From positions 744,001-808,000 of the forward strand of contig NZ_CP053827.1 of the NCBI RefSeq assembly GCF_013372145.1: a stretch of 64,000 nt of DNA, in the 5' to 3' direction. Source of the stretch: Campylobacter hyointestinalis subsp. hyointestinalis (lineage in GTDB: Bacteria; Campylobacterota; Campylobacteria; Campylobacterales; Campylobacteraceae). This document shows, one piece after another, positions 9,123 through 19,667 of the stretch. The translations under genes and the position numbers were made by a program. How positions within the stretch are numbered: the stretch's first letter is position 1; every line of letters begins with the position of its first letter. The notes beneath the pieces were generated by a model. It had not been told where the DNA came from and ran no database searches. It worked only from the letters and a program-made list of their open reading frames with translations.

Positions 9123-11156
9123 ATGCCACTTTCAAAACTAAACCGCGAGCAATACAGCGCAGCTACGACTTCAATGGGACGAAATTTAGTCATAGCTAGT
9201 GCAGGAACTGGAAAAACCAGTACGATCGTTGCTCGCATAGCTCATCTTTTAAATTTAGGTATAAAACCAGAAAAAATTCTACTTCTTACATTTACAAACA
9301 AAGCTTCAAGCGAGATGTTAGAGCGTCTCGGTAGATTTTTTGATAAAAAAATAGTAAATTTAGTCACTGCTGGGACTTTTCACTCAGTATCAAATTCGCT
9401 TTTAAAAAAGTTAAATAAAGGCGTCATTTTAAAGCAGCCAAGTGAGCTCAAAACGCTTTTAAAAAGCTTAGTAGAAAGGCGCGAATTTCATAGAATAGGC
9501 GAAGTAAAAGCCTATAGTGGAGCTTATCTTTATGACATTTATTCGCTTTTTTGCAACTCTTGTGTAAATAACGAAAGCTTTGCTGATTGGTTTAGCGTAA
9601 ATTATGACGATCAGGCACAGTACGCAGAAATTTATGAAGATATCTTGCGTGAGTTTGAAAATGAAAAAGCAAAGTTCAACTATGCTGATTTTAATGACTT
9701 ACTAATCAAAATGCGAGGTGAGTTAAGAAAGGGAGCAAGGATAGAATTTGATGAAATCCTAGTCGATGAGTACCAAGATACGAATTCTCTTCAAGGCTCT
9801 TTGATAGATGCTTTTAAGACCAAAAGTCTGTTTTGCGTGGGTGATTTTGACCAAAGTATATATGCATTTAATGGTGCAAATATCGATATCATAGGTGGAT
9901 TTAGTGAGCGCTATAAGGACGCTAGAATTCATACTTTAAATATAAATTATAGAAGTAGCTCAAAGATACTCGCTCTTGCGAATAAAGTTATTTCAAATAA
10001 TCCTCGTCTTTATCCAAAAGAGCTTACTGTAAGTCGCGCGGGTAATTTTAAAGCCCCAAAACTTTTAGTTTATGAAGAGCTGTTTCATCAATATGAAAAT
10101 ATCTCTGAGATGGTGGCAAATAGTATATATAAAAAAGACGATATCGCGATAATTTTTCGCAATAATTCAAGTGCAGACGGACTTGAGGTCGCTTTAAAAG
10201 AACAGGGGATAGCGTGCAAAAGAAAGGGCGGCGTTAGTTTTTTTGAAGCTAAAGAGATAAAAGCGCTTATAGATCTGATAGGAATTTTTGTTAATCCAAA
10301 AGATATTATGGCGTTTATCCATATATTTGAATACGCGCGCGGTGTGGGAAATGCAGCTGCTAAAGAGATATTTGATACACTTTTGGTTTTAGGAGATAAT
10401 GATATCGTAAAAGGGCTTTTAAATCCGGATAAAAGCGTGAAAGTTTATGAGAAAAAAAATAAGAATTATCAGCTCGGGCTTTTTGACGATTTTAGCGAAT
10501 TTATGGATAGTGCGAGATTTGCCGGTCTTGGATTTGATCCGTTATTTATGAGTAATCCAGTGCTGAATTATTCGAATTTAAACAACAATGGGGCGATCTT
10601 TTTATCAAGTCTTTATGAGCTTTTAAAGCAAATTCAAAACGAAACAAACTCTTATGGTGTAGTAAATTCTGTCATAAACTCAAAAGTTTATGGCATCATA
10701 GTAGAGTATTTAGCACATAAAAGAGCCACTTTAAAAAACGGAAATGTCGATGAAGAGCTTAAAAAAGAAGCAGTAAATAGAATTTACGCAAAAGCAAAAG
10801 TGCTTTTAGAAATGAGTAAGCGCCATAATCATTGTGATATATTTTATAACTTTTTGACTCTTGGTAGATCTGAGATGAGCGAAGGCGAGGGCGTAAATTT
10901 ACTAACCGTGCATGCTAGTAAGGGGCTTGAGTTTGGACAAGTTTTTGTTGTAGATCTAGCACAGAACCGTTTTCCGAATTTAAAACTTATGGGAATGGGC
11001 GGGAGCTTAGAAGAAGAAAGAAGGCTATTTTACGTAGCAGTTACAAGGGCACGTGACGAGCTGTATCTTAGCTATGCAAAATATGATAAAATCAGAAAAA
11101 TGGACTATAAACCGAGCTGTTTTTTAGAAGAAGCGGCGATGGTAAAGCGATTTTGA
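9123..11156 (+). CDS. UvrD/Rep-family (SF1A) ATP-dependent DNA helicase
   Basis: 677-residue 3'-5' helicase. The SF1A motifs are in order: I, ASAGTGKTST (about residues 27-36); Ia, LLTFTNKAS; II, ILVDEYQDTNS; III, FCVGDFDQSIYAFNGA; IV, NINYRSSSKIL; V, LLTVHASKGLEF; VI, FYVAVTRARDELYLSY. There is no nuclease domain, so it is not an AddA/RecB type. The length is similar to Rep/PcrA. Epsilonproteobacteria usually carry a second UvrD-like helicase, so I leave out a symbol. It starts at an ATG behind AAAGGAG and stands alone. Confidence 0.92.
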   Translation: MPLSKLNREQYSAATTSMGRNLVIASAGTGKTSTIVARIAHLLNLGIKPEKILLLTFTNKASSEMLERLGRFFDKKIVNLVTAGTFHSVSNSLLKKLNKGVILKQPSELKTLLKSLVERREFHRIGEVKAYSGAYLYDIYSLFCNSCVNNESFADWFSVNYDDQAQYAEIYEDILREFENEKAKFNYADFNDLLIKMRGELRKGARIEFDEILVDEYQDTNSLQGSLIDAFKTKSLFCVGDFDQSIYAFNGANIDIIGGFSERYKDARIHTLNINYRSSSKILALANKVISNNPRLYPKELTVSRAGNFKAPKLLVYEELFHQYENISEMVANSIYKKDDIAIIFRNNSSADGLEVALKEQGIACKRKGGVSFFEAKEIKALIDLIGIFVNPKDIMAFIHIFEYARGVGNAAAKEIFDTLLVLGDNDIVKGLLNPDKSVKVYEKKNKNYQLGLFDDFSEFMDSARFAGLGFDPLFMSNPVLNYSNLNNNGAIFLSSLYELLKQIQNETNSYGVVNSVINSKVYGIIVEYLAHKRATLKNGNVDEELKKEAVNRIYAKAKVLLEMSKRHNHCDIFYNFLTLGRSEMSEGEGVNLLTVHASKGLEFGQVFVVDLAQNRFPNLKLMGMGGSLEEERRLFYVAVTRARDELYLSYAKYDKIRKMDYKPSCFLEEAAMVKRF

Positions 11157-11350
11157 TGATGTGTAAATTTAAATCATAATTTATCGTTTAACCATTTTTT
11201 GTCGCTATAGCTAAATTTATATAAAGTTATCTTTTGAAACATTTTGGAAGATATGATAAGTTACATATTTACACATAATCTATATCTAAAAATATACTTA
11301 AAATATTTTATTACTAACAAATTTAATGATAAAAATTACGGCAAAATTGT

Positions 11351-11356
11351 TATAAT
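11351..11356 (+). promoter_or_regulatory. -10 box of the CoA-transferase gene
   Basis: TATAAT lies 27 bp before the ATG at 11384, preceded by TTGT. The 227-bp gap after the helicase gene shows nothing else I can name. Confidence 0.5.
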
Positions 11357-11383
11357 CAAATCACTTAAGTTTAAAGGATAAAA

Positions 11384-12913
11384 ATGATAGATAACACCAT
11401 TACAGATACCAGTCGTATTAAGGATGCAAGGTTCTTAAGCAAAATAATCAAAGCAGATGACGCGGCGGCTTTGATAGGTGATGGCTCTACAGTCGGCTTT
11501 AGTGGTTTTGTCGGCGCTGGAAGTCCGCTATACGTACCTTTGGCGATAGCTAAGAAAGCTGAGAATTTACATGAGCTTGGAAAACCGTATAAAATAAATA
11601 TCTATTCTGGTGCTAGTACCGACGTCGATCTTGATGGAGCGCTAGCAAGAGCTAAAGCAGTAGGCTTTAGAACACCGTTTAATACAGATCCGAATATGAG
11701 AGCTTGTATCAACTCAGGAGAGACGAAATATCTTGATGTTCATCTTTCAAGTTTGGCTTGGCAAGTAGAGGCTGGGTATTTTGGTAACATGGATTTTGCT
11801 GTAATTGAAATTTCTGGGATTACTGAAAATGGAGAGTTGATCCCTACTACTTCAGTAGGAAACAATCAAGCTTGGCTAAACTATGCAGACAAAATCATTT
11901 TAGAGTTAAATATCCATCAGCCAAAAGAGCTTGATGGTTTTCACGATGTCTATTTGCAACCACTTCCTCCGCATAGAGATCCTATACCGCTAAAAACAGC
12001 TAGAGATAGGATAGGAACTCCGTATATGAAAGTGGATTTTTCTAAGGTAGTTGGCATTGTTTTAAGCTCAACTGAAGATAGGCTAAATAAATTTACTCCG
12101 CTTGATGATATCTCTATAGCTATAGGAGATCACGTGGTTGATTTCTTAAAAATGGAAGAAACTGCTGGACGTTTGCCAAAAGGTAAGCTTTTGCCTTTGC
12201 AAAGCGGTATCGGAAACGTAGCAAATGCTGTTTTAGCCGGACTTCAAAGAGCTGGGTATAGGGGGCTTGATTGTTATTCTGAAGTGATACAAGATGGAAT
12301 GCTAGAGCTTATAAAAAACGGAGTTGTCGATTTTGCTTCTGCTTCTGCTTTGTCGCTTAGCCCTGATGGAGTCAAGGATTTTAGAGCTAATGTCGAATTC
12401 TATAAAGAGCATATAGTTTTACGTCCTCAAGAAATTTCAAATAGTCCGGAGGTTATCCGTAGACTTGGCGTGATCGCAATGAATGGAATGCTTGAAGCAG
12501 ATATCTATGGAAACGTAAATTCAACAAACGTAATGGGAACCCAGATAATGAACGGTATAGGCGGTAGTGGGGATTTTGCTAGAAATGGATATCTTTCTAT
12601 ATTTTTAACGCCGTCTATGGCAAAAGGCGGAGCGATTTCTGCTATAGTGCCTTTTGTGAGCCACTTAGATCATACAGAGCATGATTCTATGGTGATCGTA
12701 ACGGAGTACGGTTTTGCCGATTTGCGTGGTTTATCTCCAAAAGAGCGTGCTAAAAAAATGATAGCTATCGCTCATCCAGACTATAGGCAAATGTTGCAAG
12801 ATTATTTTGATCGTGCTTGTAGTGAGCCAAAAGCAGGCCATACGCCTCATATTTTAAGTGAAGCTCTTAGTTGGCATGATCGTTATAAAAAAACAGGAAC
12901 TATGAAAATTTAA
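11384..12913 (+). CDS. Acetyl-CoA hydrolase/transferase family CoA-transferase (succinyl-CoA:acetate type likely)
   Basis: 509 residues, the length of AarC/Cat1-type class I CoA-transferases. Visible family blocks are GFSGFVGAGSPLYVPLAIA near the N-terminus, LQSGIGNVANAVLAGL, and YSEVIQDGMLELIKNG. The Glu of YSEV is the expected CoA-thioester-forming residue. Near the C-terminus are VTEYGFADLRGLSPKERA and the NVMGTQIMNGIGGSGDF glycine-rich segment. This enzyme would move CoA between succinyl-CoA and acetate, closing a TCA variant or recycling acetate. The exact substrate pair is inferred from family resemblance. A strong terminator follows. Confidence 0.87.
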   Translation: MIDNTITDTSRIKDARFLSKIIKADDAAALIGDGSTVGFSGFVGAGSPLYVPLAIAKKAENLHELGKPYKINIYSGASTDVDLDGALARAKAVGFRTPFNTDPNMRACINSGETKYLDVHLSSLAWQVEAGYFGNMDFAVIEISGITENGELIPTTSVGNNQAWLNYADKIILELNIHQPKELDGFHDVYLQPLPPHRDPIPLKTARDRIGTPYMKVDFSKVVGIVLSSTEDRLNKFTPLDDISIAIGDHVVDFLKMEETAGRLPKGKLLPLQSGIGNVANAVLAGLQRAGYRGLDCYSEVIQDGMLELIKNGVVDFASASALSLSPDGVKDFRANVEFYKEHIVLRPQEISNSPEVIRRLGVIAMNGMLEADIYGNVNSTNVMGTQIMNGIGGSGDFARNGYLSIFLTPSMAKGGAISAIVPFVSHLDHTEHDSMVIVTEYGFADLRGLSPKERAKKMIAIAHPDYRQMLQDYFDRACSEPKAGHTPHILSEALSWHDRYKKTGTMKI

Positions 12914-12919
12914 ATTTAC

Positions 12920-12947
12920 AAGTCCGAATTTATCTGAATTCGGACTT
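12920..12947 (+). terminator. Terminator after the CoA-transferase gene
   Basis: AAGTCCGAATT and AATTCGGACTT form a perfect 11-bp stem with a 6-nt loop, 6 bp after the stop. The AT-rich base gives an A-run and T-run on either side. Confidence 0.8.
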
Positions 12948-13054
12948 AATCTTCTAAATTTATCTGCAGTGTAAATTTAAATAAGCTTTAATGATAATGT
13001 AAACGCTTATTTGCTAATCTTACAAACATTTTATTTAATGAAAAGGAAAATAGC

Positions 13055-13444
13055 ATGAAAAAAGTTTTATTGATTTTGACTGTATTGTGTGTGCAGATGT
13101 TTGCTAAATTTGAAACCATAGAAGTGGATCAAAATACTATAAATGATCAAAATATACAGATCATAGATGTCAGAACGCCTGCTGAATGGGAACAAACCGG
13201 TGTTTTAAACGGCGCCATTTTGGTGACTTATAGAAATAGTGATGGTAGTATAAATCCAAATTTTGTGAATAAAGTAAAAAGCAAAATAGACCCAAATAAA
13301 AAAGTTGCAGTTATCTGTAGAAGTGGCGCAAGAAGCAAGGCAGCTTCAACTTTACTAGATGAAAACGGAGTCGATGGCGTGATAAATCTGGGCGGTGGAA
13401 TGAATAAAGTTTTAGATAAAAAACTTCCAACCGTAAAACCGTAA
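13055..13444 (+). CDS. Exported single-domain rhodanese
   Basis: 129 residues. A signal peptide (MKKVLLILTVLCVQMFA) precedes one rhodanese domain. The CDC25-like signature IIDVRTPAEWEQTGVLNGA is at about 36-54, and the active-site loop is CRSGARS with catalytic Cys88. It would act in the periplasm as a sulfurtransferase or persulfide carrier. The ribosome site AAAAGGAA precedes the ATG. It converges on the decayed mfr operon, with a shared hairpin between them. Its physiological sulfur donor is unknown. Confidence 0.88.
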   Translation: MKKVLLILTVLCVQMFAKFETIEVDQNTINDQNIQIIDVRTPAEWEQTGVLNGAILVTYRNSDGSINPNFVNKVKSKIDPNKKVAVICRSGARSKAASTLLDENGVDGVINLGGGMNKVLDKKLPTVKP

Positions 13445-13482
13445 TCAAATTTAGCAAAAAAAAAACGATATAAATTTATATT

Positions 13483-13510
13483 TCTGGTATGGACTTATAT
13501 CCATACCAGA
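13483..13510. terminator. Bidirectional terminator between the rhodanese gene and mfrE
   Basis: TCTGGTATGGA and TCCATACCAGA form a perfect 11-bp stem with a 6-nt loop. It lies between convergent genes and is flanked by AT-rich tracts on both sides. Confidence 0.8.
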
Positions 13511-13515
13511 TAAAT

Positions 13516-14362
13516 TTATACTATTTGCATAGCATCTATGACATTGTGTGTAAAACCAAGCTCTTCTTTTGAAAGACCTAGTGCTAGACCTACTAGCTGC
13601 GAAAGATGCAAGATAGGCACTCTTGCTTTTGAGTTGGTGTATCCTTGAGCTCCATCTTGATAGATATCAAGTTGCATTTGACAAAGAGGGCATGGCGTAA
13701 CTATACAATCTGCGTCATTTTCATCTGCGTCATTCACTATTTGGCTAGTCATCTTTTTTACTGATGTTTTGGCTGGATAAGTAGCGTGAAATCCGCAGCA
13801 CTCAAGCCTTTTTTTAAATGGTACTACGGTTGCCCCAAGAGCCGTAATGACGCTTTCAAAGCTTTTTGGATTTACCGAGCTTTCAAATCCTAATACGGAC
13901 TGTGGTCTGACACTATGACATCTATAAAATGCCGCGACCTTTAGCCCTTTTAGTGGTCTTTTAACTTTTAGTTTTATGATGTTTACATTTTTAGCTAAAA
14001 CCCAAAGAAGGCTTGTTATATCAGCGCTTCTGTTATATTTCATATTTCCTTGTGCTAAAAACGTGTTGATTTCGTCTTTTTTACCTTTATCAAGAGCGTT
14101 TTTGGCTGTTGTTAATACTAATAAACATGTGCTACAAGTTGTTAAAATAAGCATTTGCATTTGTTCGGCAAGTGCTATATTTCTTGCGTTTGCCACTAGT
14201 GTGGCTACTGGATTGACATCCTGGGCTTGAGTAGCCCCACAGCAACTCCAACCTTTTATCTCATGGAGTTTGATACCTAAGATAGGCGCGATAGCCTCAA
14301 GCGAGATCTTTGCCTCTTTTGCTGCTTGAGATAAAACACATCCCGAAAAAAAGCAAATTCAT
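13516..14362 (-). pseudogene. mfrE: mfrE remnant: CCG-domain subunit of methylmenaquinol:fumarate reductase, 5' frameshift
   Basis: Heterodisulfide-reductase-like subunit that takes electrons to MfrB. Two cysteine-rich CCG domains can be read. The first runs from FSGCVLSQ through WSCCGATQ to TTCSTC, the second from YRCHSVRP through LECCGFHA to TPCPLC. The natural ATG (14362-14360) is out of frame with this protein. ATGAATTTGC followed by a T7 run must gain two bases (or lose one) to match the family start MKFAFFPGC. No in-frame start restores the first motif; a GTG at 14196 would drop it. I therefore call it a pseudogene, alongside broken mfrB and mfrA. Confidence 0.75.
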
Positions 14363-14371
14363 TTTGCAGGA

Positions 14372-15331
14372 CTACTCCTTATTTGCAGCTTGTGCTGCTT
14401 TTATCATTTTTACTAGATCTTTATGTCCTTCTATCTCTTTTTCGCCAAAGATGTGTAAAGGATTTAATTTTCCAGATCTTCAAAGAGTGATGGCAAGTCC
14501 AGTTTTGGTTATAGTTGCTGCACCTTCGCTTTTAAGCGCTAAAAGTACTTCGTTTAATCTACCTGATCCATCAACTAAATCAGTATAAAACGCCTTAGCA
14601 TGAGCAGGTCCTACACCGCTAGTTAGTCCTTTTTTTATAGCTTTTATTCTTAAGGATGCGATGTTTTCAGTGGCATTTATCCCTTTTGGACAGCGATCTA
14701 TACACTCTTGACAATGTACGCAGTTCCATAGCCCTCCCATTACTGAAGCTTTAGTATGAAGCATATCGTTTTTATTTCTTGAGTCAAATGCCGCTCTAAA
14801 GGCATGCACAAATACAAACGGTTCCATATAATCACTATTATCAGCTGATAATTTATTGCACTCAGACGCGCAACATCCGCACAATATACAATCCCATTCT
14901 TTTACTATTTTATCGAACTCAGCTTGAGTTTGGACGCAGCCTTTTTTAGGTGAAAATTCATCTTTTGGTACTATAGCTGGATGAATTTTCTTTAAGCTTT
15001 CAACTGATGGTTCCCAATCAACTACAAGATCTGAGATAACTCTAAAATTTGCTATAGGGGCGATATTTAATATATCTGGATCATCATACGTTCCAAGTAG
15101 ATCTTTCATTTTTGTATCGCATGCTAAAACGGCGTGTCCGTTTACTCTGACTGCGCACGCTCCGCATATAGCAGATCTGCAAGACGCGGTAAAGTTTAAT
15201 GTAGTATCCTTAGTTTGCTTGATAAAAAGTAATGTATAAAGTAAAGTTTTATTTATGATATCTTCTTTTTTAATATCATAATCTTGTTTGTAATGTTCTT
15301 TTCCATCAAATCTCTCTATAACTATTTTCAT
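14372..15331 (-). pseudogene. mfrB: mfrB remnant: iron-sulfur subunit with in-frame stop
   Basis: Iron-sulfur subunit of periplasmic fumarate reductase. The [2Fe-2S] domain shows CRSAICGACAVRVNG and a later Cys in VLACDTK; the [4Fe-4S]/[3Fe-4S] domain shows CILCGCCASEC and CVHCQECIDRCPKG. The frame stops at TGA (14482-14480) after 283 codons. The very next codons in the same frame read RSGKLNPLHIFGEKEIEG and on to a natural stop at 14374-14372, giving the family's usual length of about 318. The cut removes roughly 35 C-terminal residues but no cluster ligands, so partial function cannot be excluded. Its ATG overlaps the mfrA stop (ATGA). Confidence 0.78.
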
Positions 15332-17131
15332 TGTGGTTTCCTTCCATCAAGTGAGAATTTAGTAACTATAACGTCTTTATAGCTAAGCTCTAGTTTGTTG
15401 TCTTTTAAAGTCACTATGCTATGTTTTAAGAAATTTACATCATCACGCTTTGGATAGTCTTCTCTAGTATGAGCGCCGCGACTCTCAAGCCTATTTCTTG
15501 CGGCTAGACATGCACACTTAGATAGAAGTATCAAGTTTCCAAGTTCGTAATAATCAGTAAATGCAGTATTCATTACTAAATTTGGATTTGGAACGTAAAG
15601 TTTGTTATAACGCTCCTCAATGTCATCAAGTGCTACTGCTAGGGCGTCTAATTGCTTTTGGGTTCTAAATATGCCCATATTATCCCAGTTTTGCCTACCT
15701 AACTCCTCTCTAAGATCGTATATTTCGTTTGCCTTACCGCCACCGTTTGTAACTTTTTTAAATTTAATTTGCCATTTCTGTGCTAATTTGGCTGTTATCT
15801 CACCGTTACCAAACTCAGCTGTTTTAGCGTAATTTGCAGCGCCGATACCAGCAAGCTTTCCTGTTATGACTGCATCAGTTAGTGAGTTTCCTCCTAAGCG
15901 ATTTGCACCGTGTATAGAGATGCAAGATGCTTCTCCTCCGACATAAATACCTAGAATTTTAGTACTCATATCATCAAATTTATCAACTTCTATACCGCCC
16001 ATAGAGTAGTGGGCAGTCGGGCGAATGGGTACAGGTTGCTCGACTAAGTCTATATTTTCAAAAAGTAGTGCGGTGTGGCGAATCTAACATCTATAAGCAC
16101 GTATGCTCCAAGACCTTCGCCATAGCCTCTACCTTCTCTTATCTCGGTTTCGATTGCTCTAGCAACTACGTCTCTAGGAGCTAGCTCCATTTTTTTATGA
16201 TAGTTTTTCATAAAGCGCTCGCCTTTGTTGTTGATCAAATATCCACCTTCACCACGCGCTGCTTCTGTTATCAAAGTGCCGCCGTTTGCTACGCCAGTAG
16301 GATGGAACTGTATCATCTCTGGATCTTCAAAACCCAGTCCAGCTCTAAGAGCTGCTGCTACGCCATCGCCAGTAGAGATATAAGGTACGGAGGTTCTGTT
16401 GTAAAATATTCTTGTGTATCCACCACTAGCGATCACTAAAGACTTACAAAGTACGGGCGTGATATCGCCTGTTTGGATATTTCTTAGTACTACGCCTTCA
16501 CATTTGCCATTATTTACACCGATATCTAGTAATTCATGATCCATTAGAAACTTGACGCCGTTACTTAGGGCGTTATCAAAACAGGCGTGCATAATGATAT
16601 GGCCTGTTTTATCGGCTGAGAAATTACATCTTTTTTAGATGCACCACCCATAAATCTTTGGCTTACTTTTCTATTATCTGTTCTTGAAAATAGGGTTCCT
16701 ATATAGTCCATTTCTGATATAGTTTCACTCGCTAATTTACAAAATTTAAGTGCTGCGTCTTGATCGACTAGATATGCACCTCCTTTTATAGTATCATATG
16801 CGTGAAGTTCATATGAATCCTCATCGCTAAAATCAGTAACGCCGTTTATGCCGCCTTCTGCCATACATGTTGCGTTGCGAGATGGCATCGTTTTTGTAGC
16901 TACAATGACGCTGAGATTTGGGTTTAGGTTTCTTGCGGCTACAGCAGCTCTAAGACCAGCACCTCCTGATCCGATGATCAAAATATCGCAAGACGGAAAT
17001 CCTGAAGTGTTAGAATCATTTAGCATTTGGCTACTTGCTGCAGCTTTTGTCGCGCCGTCTGCAAGTGATAATGCACCTATACCTATACAGGCCGTTTGCA
17101 GAAATTCTCTCCTGCTTAGTTTTTCATTCAT
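15328..17131 (-). pseudogene. mfrA: mfrA remnant: Tat-exported flavoprotein subunit of fumarate reductase, two lesions
   Basis: FAD-binding catalytic subunit that reduces fumarate (and related acids) in the periplasm. The N-terminus has a twin-arginine signal (SRREFLQTACIGIGALSLA) and the dinucleotide motif IIGSGGAGLRAA. Lesion 1: a T6 run at 16631-16636 is one base short, so GGASKKDVIS replaces the family's GGASKKRCNFSADKTGH. Lesion 2: near 16072-16086, VLIDVR jumps out of frame straight to RHTALLFENIDLVEQP. About 15 codons usually found between those blocks are missing, so this is a deletion. The remainder, to 15328, is well conserved. With two independent breaks the gene cannot give a full protein. 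Confidence 0.85.
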
Positions 17132-17608
17132 AAGAGATCCTTTATACTAAATGAAATTTGGTTTTAATAAAAAAATATTTATCATAGTATGTAATATAAT
17201 AATTAAAATATTAAATTTAGTATTGAATATTATAGTTTTTATAAGATAAAATTATAATATTTATTTCTTAAATAACTATTAATAAAATATCAAAAGCTTA
17301 ATATTTTATTAAATAATTTATTAAAATTATATTGTATTTAATATACATAATTAATATAAATATTATTTTTAGTTTATGGTCTTTTAAGATCTAAAATAAG
17401 GAGCTTTTTGTCTAAATAAAAATATTGAAATAAGACACAATATAAATATAAAAAACTGTAATATAAATAATAAAAAATAGCTATAACAATTTTAAAAAAT
17501 TTAGTAAAAATTTGAAAAAGTAAAATTAAAATAAGTGTGATTTTAAGATAAATATTAGTAAAAAGAGATCGAACTTTAATAAAAGGAGAGTTAGACTCTC
17601 CTTTACGT
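17132..17608. other. AT-rich intergenic region
   Basis: About 475 bp of extremely AT-rich DNA between the divergent-facing start of mfrA and the end of htpG. It must contain the old mfr promoter. I found no open frame of note. A good-looking ribosome site (TAAGGAGC near 17397) leads only to a few codons. The htpG terminator occupies its right end. Confidence 0.6.
17582..17604 (-). terminator. htpG terminator
   Basis: AAAGGAGAG-TTAGA-CTCTCCTTT is a perfect 9-bp stem with a 5-nt loop, 5 bp beyond the htpG stop on the reverse strand. It is followed there by a T-rich stretch. Confidence 0.8.
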
Positions 17609-19456
17609 TTATAATGCTTTTATCATTATATTTGTGAGTTTTTTGGCAAATTCGCTTGGATTATCTACTGGTATTCCTTCGCTGATTTTTGCCATATTTA
17701 GAAGTAAATTTGAGATGTCATCTACCATAAGCTCATTGTTTTCTAGCTTGGCAAATAGTTCGTGTTTAGGGTTTATCTCTAAGATAGGTTTTACTTTTGG
17801 GGCAACTTCTCCCATTTGTTTAAACATCATTTGCATAGCATAATCAGGATCGTTTTTGTCAAATATAAGACAAGCTGCCGAGTCATTTAAGCGGCTTGAA
17901 ATTTTTACATCTTTGATCTCGTCTTTTAATGCTTCTTTGATTTTTACTAGTAATTTTGCGTATAGTGTATCATCTATTTTTTCATCGCTTTTTATCTCGT
18001 CGTTAATGTCTGAGTTATTTACTGGTTTTATAGGTGTTTTGTCAAATTCATATACCATAGGCATTACGATAGTGTCTATCTCTTCATCGCAGATAAGTAC
18101 TTCTATACCTTTTGCTTTAAAGTTTTCAAGGAGCGGTGAGTTTCTTAACATTTTCTCGTTTTGACCGCTTATGTAATATATGGATTTTTGACCTTCTTTC
18201 ATTGCTGATTTATACTCTTTTAGGCTTACTAGTCCATCTCTACTGCTTGATTTAAACAAACACAAATTTAAAAGCTCATCTTTATTTGAATTAAATCCAT
18301 AAAGTCCTTCTTTTAATACCTTGCCAAAAAGCGAGTAAAATTTGACATATTTTTCTCTATCATTATTTAATGTTTTTTCAAGCTCAGATAGTATCTTTTT
18401 AACACTTTGTTCTTTTACGCTAGCTAATATCTTGTTTTCTTGTAAAATTTCACGGCTCACGTTTAATGGTAGATCTTCGACATCCATAATACCGCGGACA
18501 AATCTCAAATACGGTGGAAGCAACTCTTTTGCGTCATCTGTGATAAACACTCTTTTTACATATAGTTTTACGCCGCTTTGATAATCGACTCTAAATAGAT
18601 CAAACGGTGCAACGCTTGGAATGTAAAATAGTGTAGTGTATTCTATTTTTCCTTCGGCTTTTGTATGTATGTGCATAAGTGGATCACTGCTATCATGGCT
18701 TATTTGTTTATAAAAGTCGTTGTAGTCTTGTGGTTTTAAATTTGATTTTGGCAATCTCCAAAGAGCTGAAGCTTTGTTTATTTGAGAGTATTTGTTTTCG
18801 TAGTGTCCTTCTTTTTCTCCATCTTTTGGAGCTATCCACTCTTCTTTATCCATAAAAATAGGATATGGGATATGATTTGAGTATTTTTTGATTATACTTT
18901 CTATGCGGAAAGAATCGCTAAATTCGTCATCGTTTAGGTATAGCACGATATCAGATCCTTGAGTATCTTTTGAAGATGGTTCTATTTCATAACTTTTTGC
19001 GTCGCTACTCCATTTATAAGCTTTATCGCTCAGTGCTTTGCGGCTTATCACTTCTATCTTGCTTGCTACCATAAATGCAGAGTAAAATCCGACTCCAAAC
19101 TGTCCGATAAGTGAGCTGTCTTTTTTAGCATCACCGCTCATAGAGCTTAAAAAACCTTTGGTTCCGCTTCTTGCTATCGTTCCTAGATTGTTTGTAAGGT
19201 CTTCTTCATTCATACCTATACCGTTGTCGCTTATGGTAATAGTTTTTGCATTTTTATCTATTTTAAGTTCGATCTTTGGAGTATAGTTTAAACTCTTATA
19301 AGATTCGTCTGTTAAGCATAGATAATTTAATTTGTCTAAAGCATCGCTAGCATTAGATATAAGCTCTCTTAAAAAGATCTCTTTGTTTGAGTATAGCGAG
19401 TGGATCATTAAATTTAGTAGGTCATTTACTTCGGTTTGAAATTCTTTTTTTGCCAT
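17609..19456 (-). CDS. htpG: Chaperone protein HtpG (Hsp90)
   Basis: 615-residue bacterial Hsp90. The GHKL ATPase motifs are all present: [20 protein letters not shown] (residues 19-38, the Asn and Glu for ATP hydrolysis), [13 protein letters not shown], and [12 protein letters not shown]. The middle and C-terminal dimerisation regions are full length. It acts in the cytosol as an ATP-dependent chaperone. The ATG at 19456 follows AAGGAGATAA. The promoter overlaps a CIRCE-like element, suggesting HrcA heat-shock control. It is monocistronic, with its own terminator. Confidence 0.97.
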   Translation of the reverse strand: MAKKEFQTEVNDLLNLMIHSLYSNKEIFLRELISNASDALDKLNYLCLTDESYKSLNYTPKIELKIDKNAKTITISDNGIGMNEEDLTNNLGTIARSGTKGFLSSMSGDAKKDSSLIGQFGVGFYSAFMVASKIEVISRKALSDKAYKWSSDAKSYEIEPSSKDTQGSDIVLYLNDDEFSDSFRIESIIKKYSNHIPYPIFMDKEEWIAPKDGEKEGHYENKYSQINKASALWRLPKSNLKPQDYNDFYKQISHDSSDPLMHIHTKAEGKIEYTTLFYIPSVAPFDLFRVDYQSGVKLYVKRVFITDDAKELLPPYLRFVRGIMDVEDLPLNVSREILQENKILASVKEQSVKKILSELEKTLNNDREKYVKFYSLFGKVLKEGLYGFNSNKDELLNLCLFKSSSRDGLVSLKEYKSAMKEGQKSIYYISGQNEKMLRNSPLLENFKAKGIEVLICDEEIDTIVMPMVYEFDKTPIKPVNNSDINDEIKSDEKIDDTLYAKLLVKIKEALKDEIKDVKISSRLNDSAACLIFDKNDPDYAMQMMFKQMGEVAPKVKPILEINPKHELFAKLENNELMVDDISNLLLNMAKISEGIPVDNPSEFAKKLTNIMIKAL

Positions 19457-19475
19457 TTTTTATCTCCTTAAATTT

Positions 19476-19511
19476 TTAGCACATTATATCAAAGAGTGCT
19501 AATCTTGTCAA
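19476..19511 (-). promoter_or_regulatory. Consensus sigma-70 promoter overlapped by a CIRCE-like HrcA operator
   Basis: On the reverse strand, TTGACA (19511-19506), a 17-bp spacer and TATAAT (19488-19483) form a textbook promoter for htpG. Across it lies an inverted repeat read on the plus strand as TTAGCACAT (19476-19484), 9 bp, then GAGTGCTAA (19494-19502). The canonical CIRCE element is TTAGCACTC-N9-GAGTGCTAA, so 16 of 18 arm positions match. HrcA binding here would block RNA polymerase. Confidence 0.82.
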
Positions 19512-19520
19512 GATAAATTT

Positions 19521-19564
19521 AAAAAACTTGATACTATGTTTATCAACTTAGTATCAAGTTTTTT
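19521..19564. terminator. Long A/T-flanked hairpin upstream of htpG
   Basis: Arms of 16 bp (19521-19536 and 19549-19564; core AACTTGATACTA) with a 12-nt loop, one arm starting in A6 and the other ending in T6. It has the form of a bidirectional terminator, but no gene ends beside it. It may have terminated a gene lost before or during prophage entry. Confidence 0.6.
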
Positions 19565-19667
19565 AAATAAATCAAATAACATTTTTTATAACGAATTATA
19601 TTTATGCTAATCAAATATAATGTAATATCCTGTGTAGTTGGAGTATGAAAAAATGGGGTGGGCAGTT

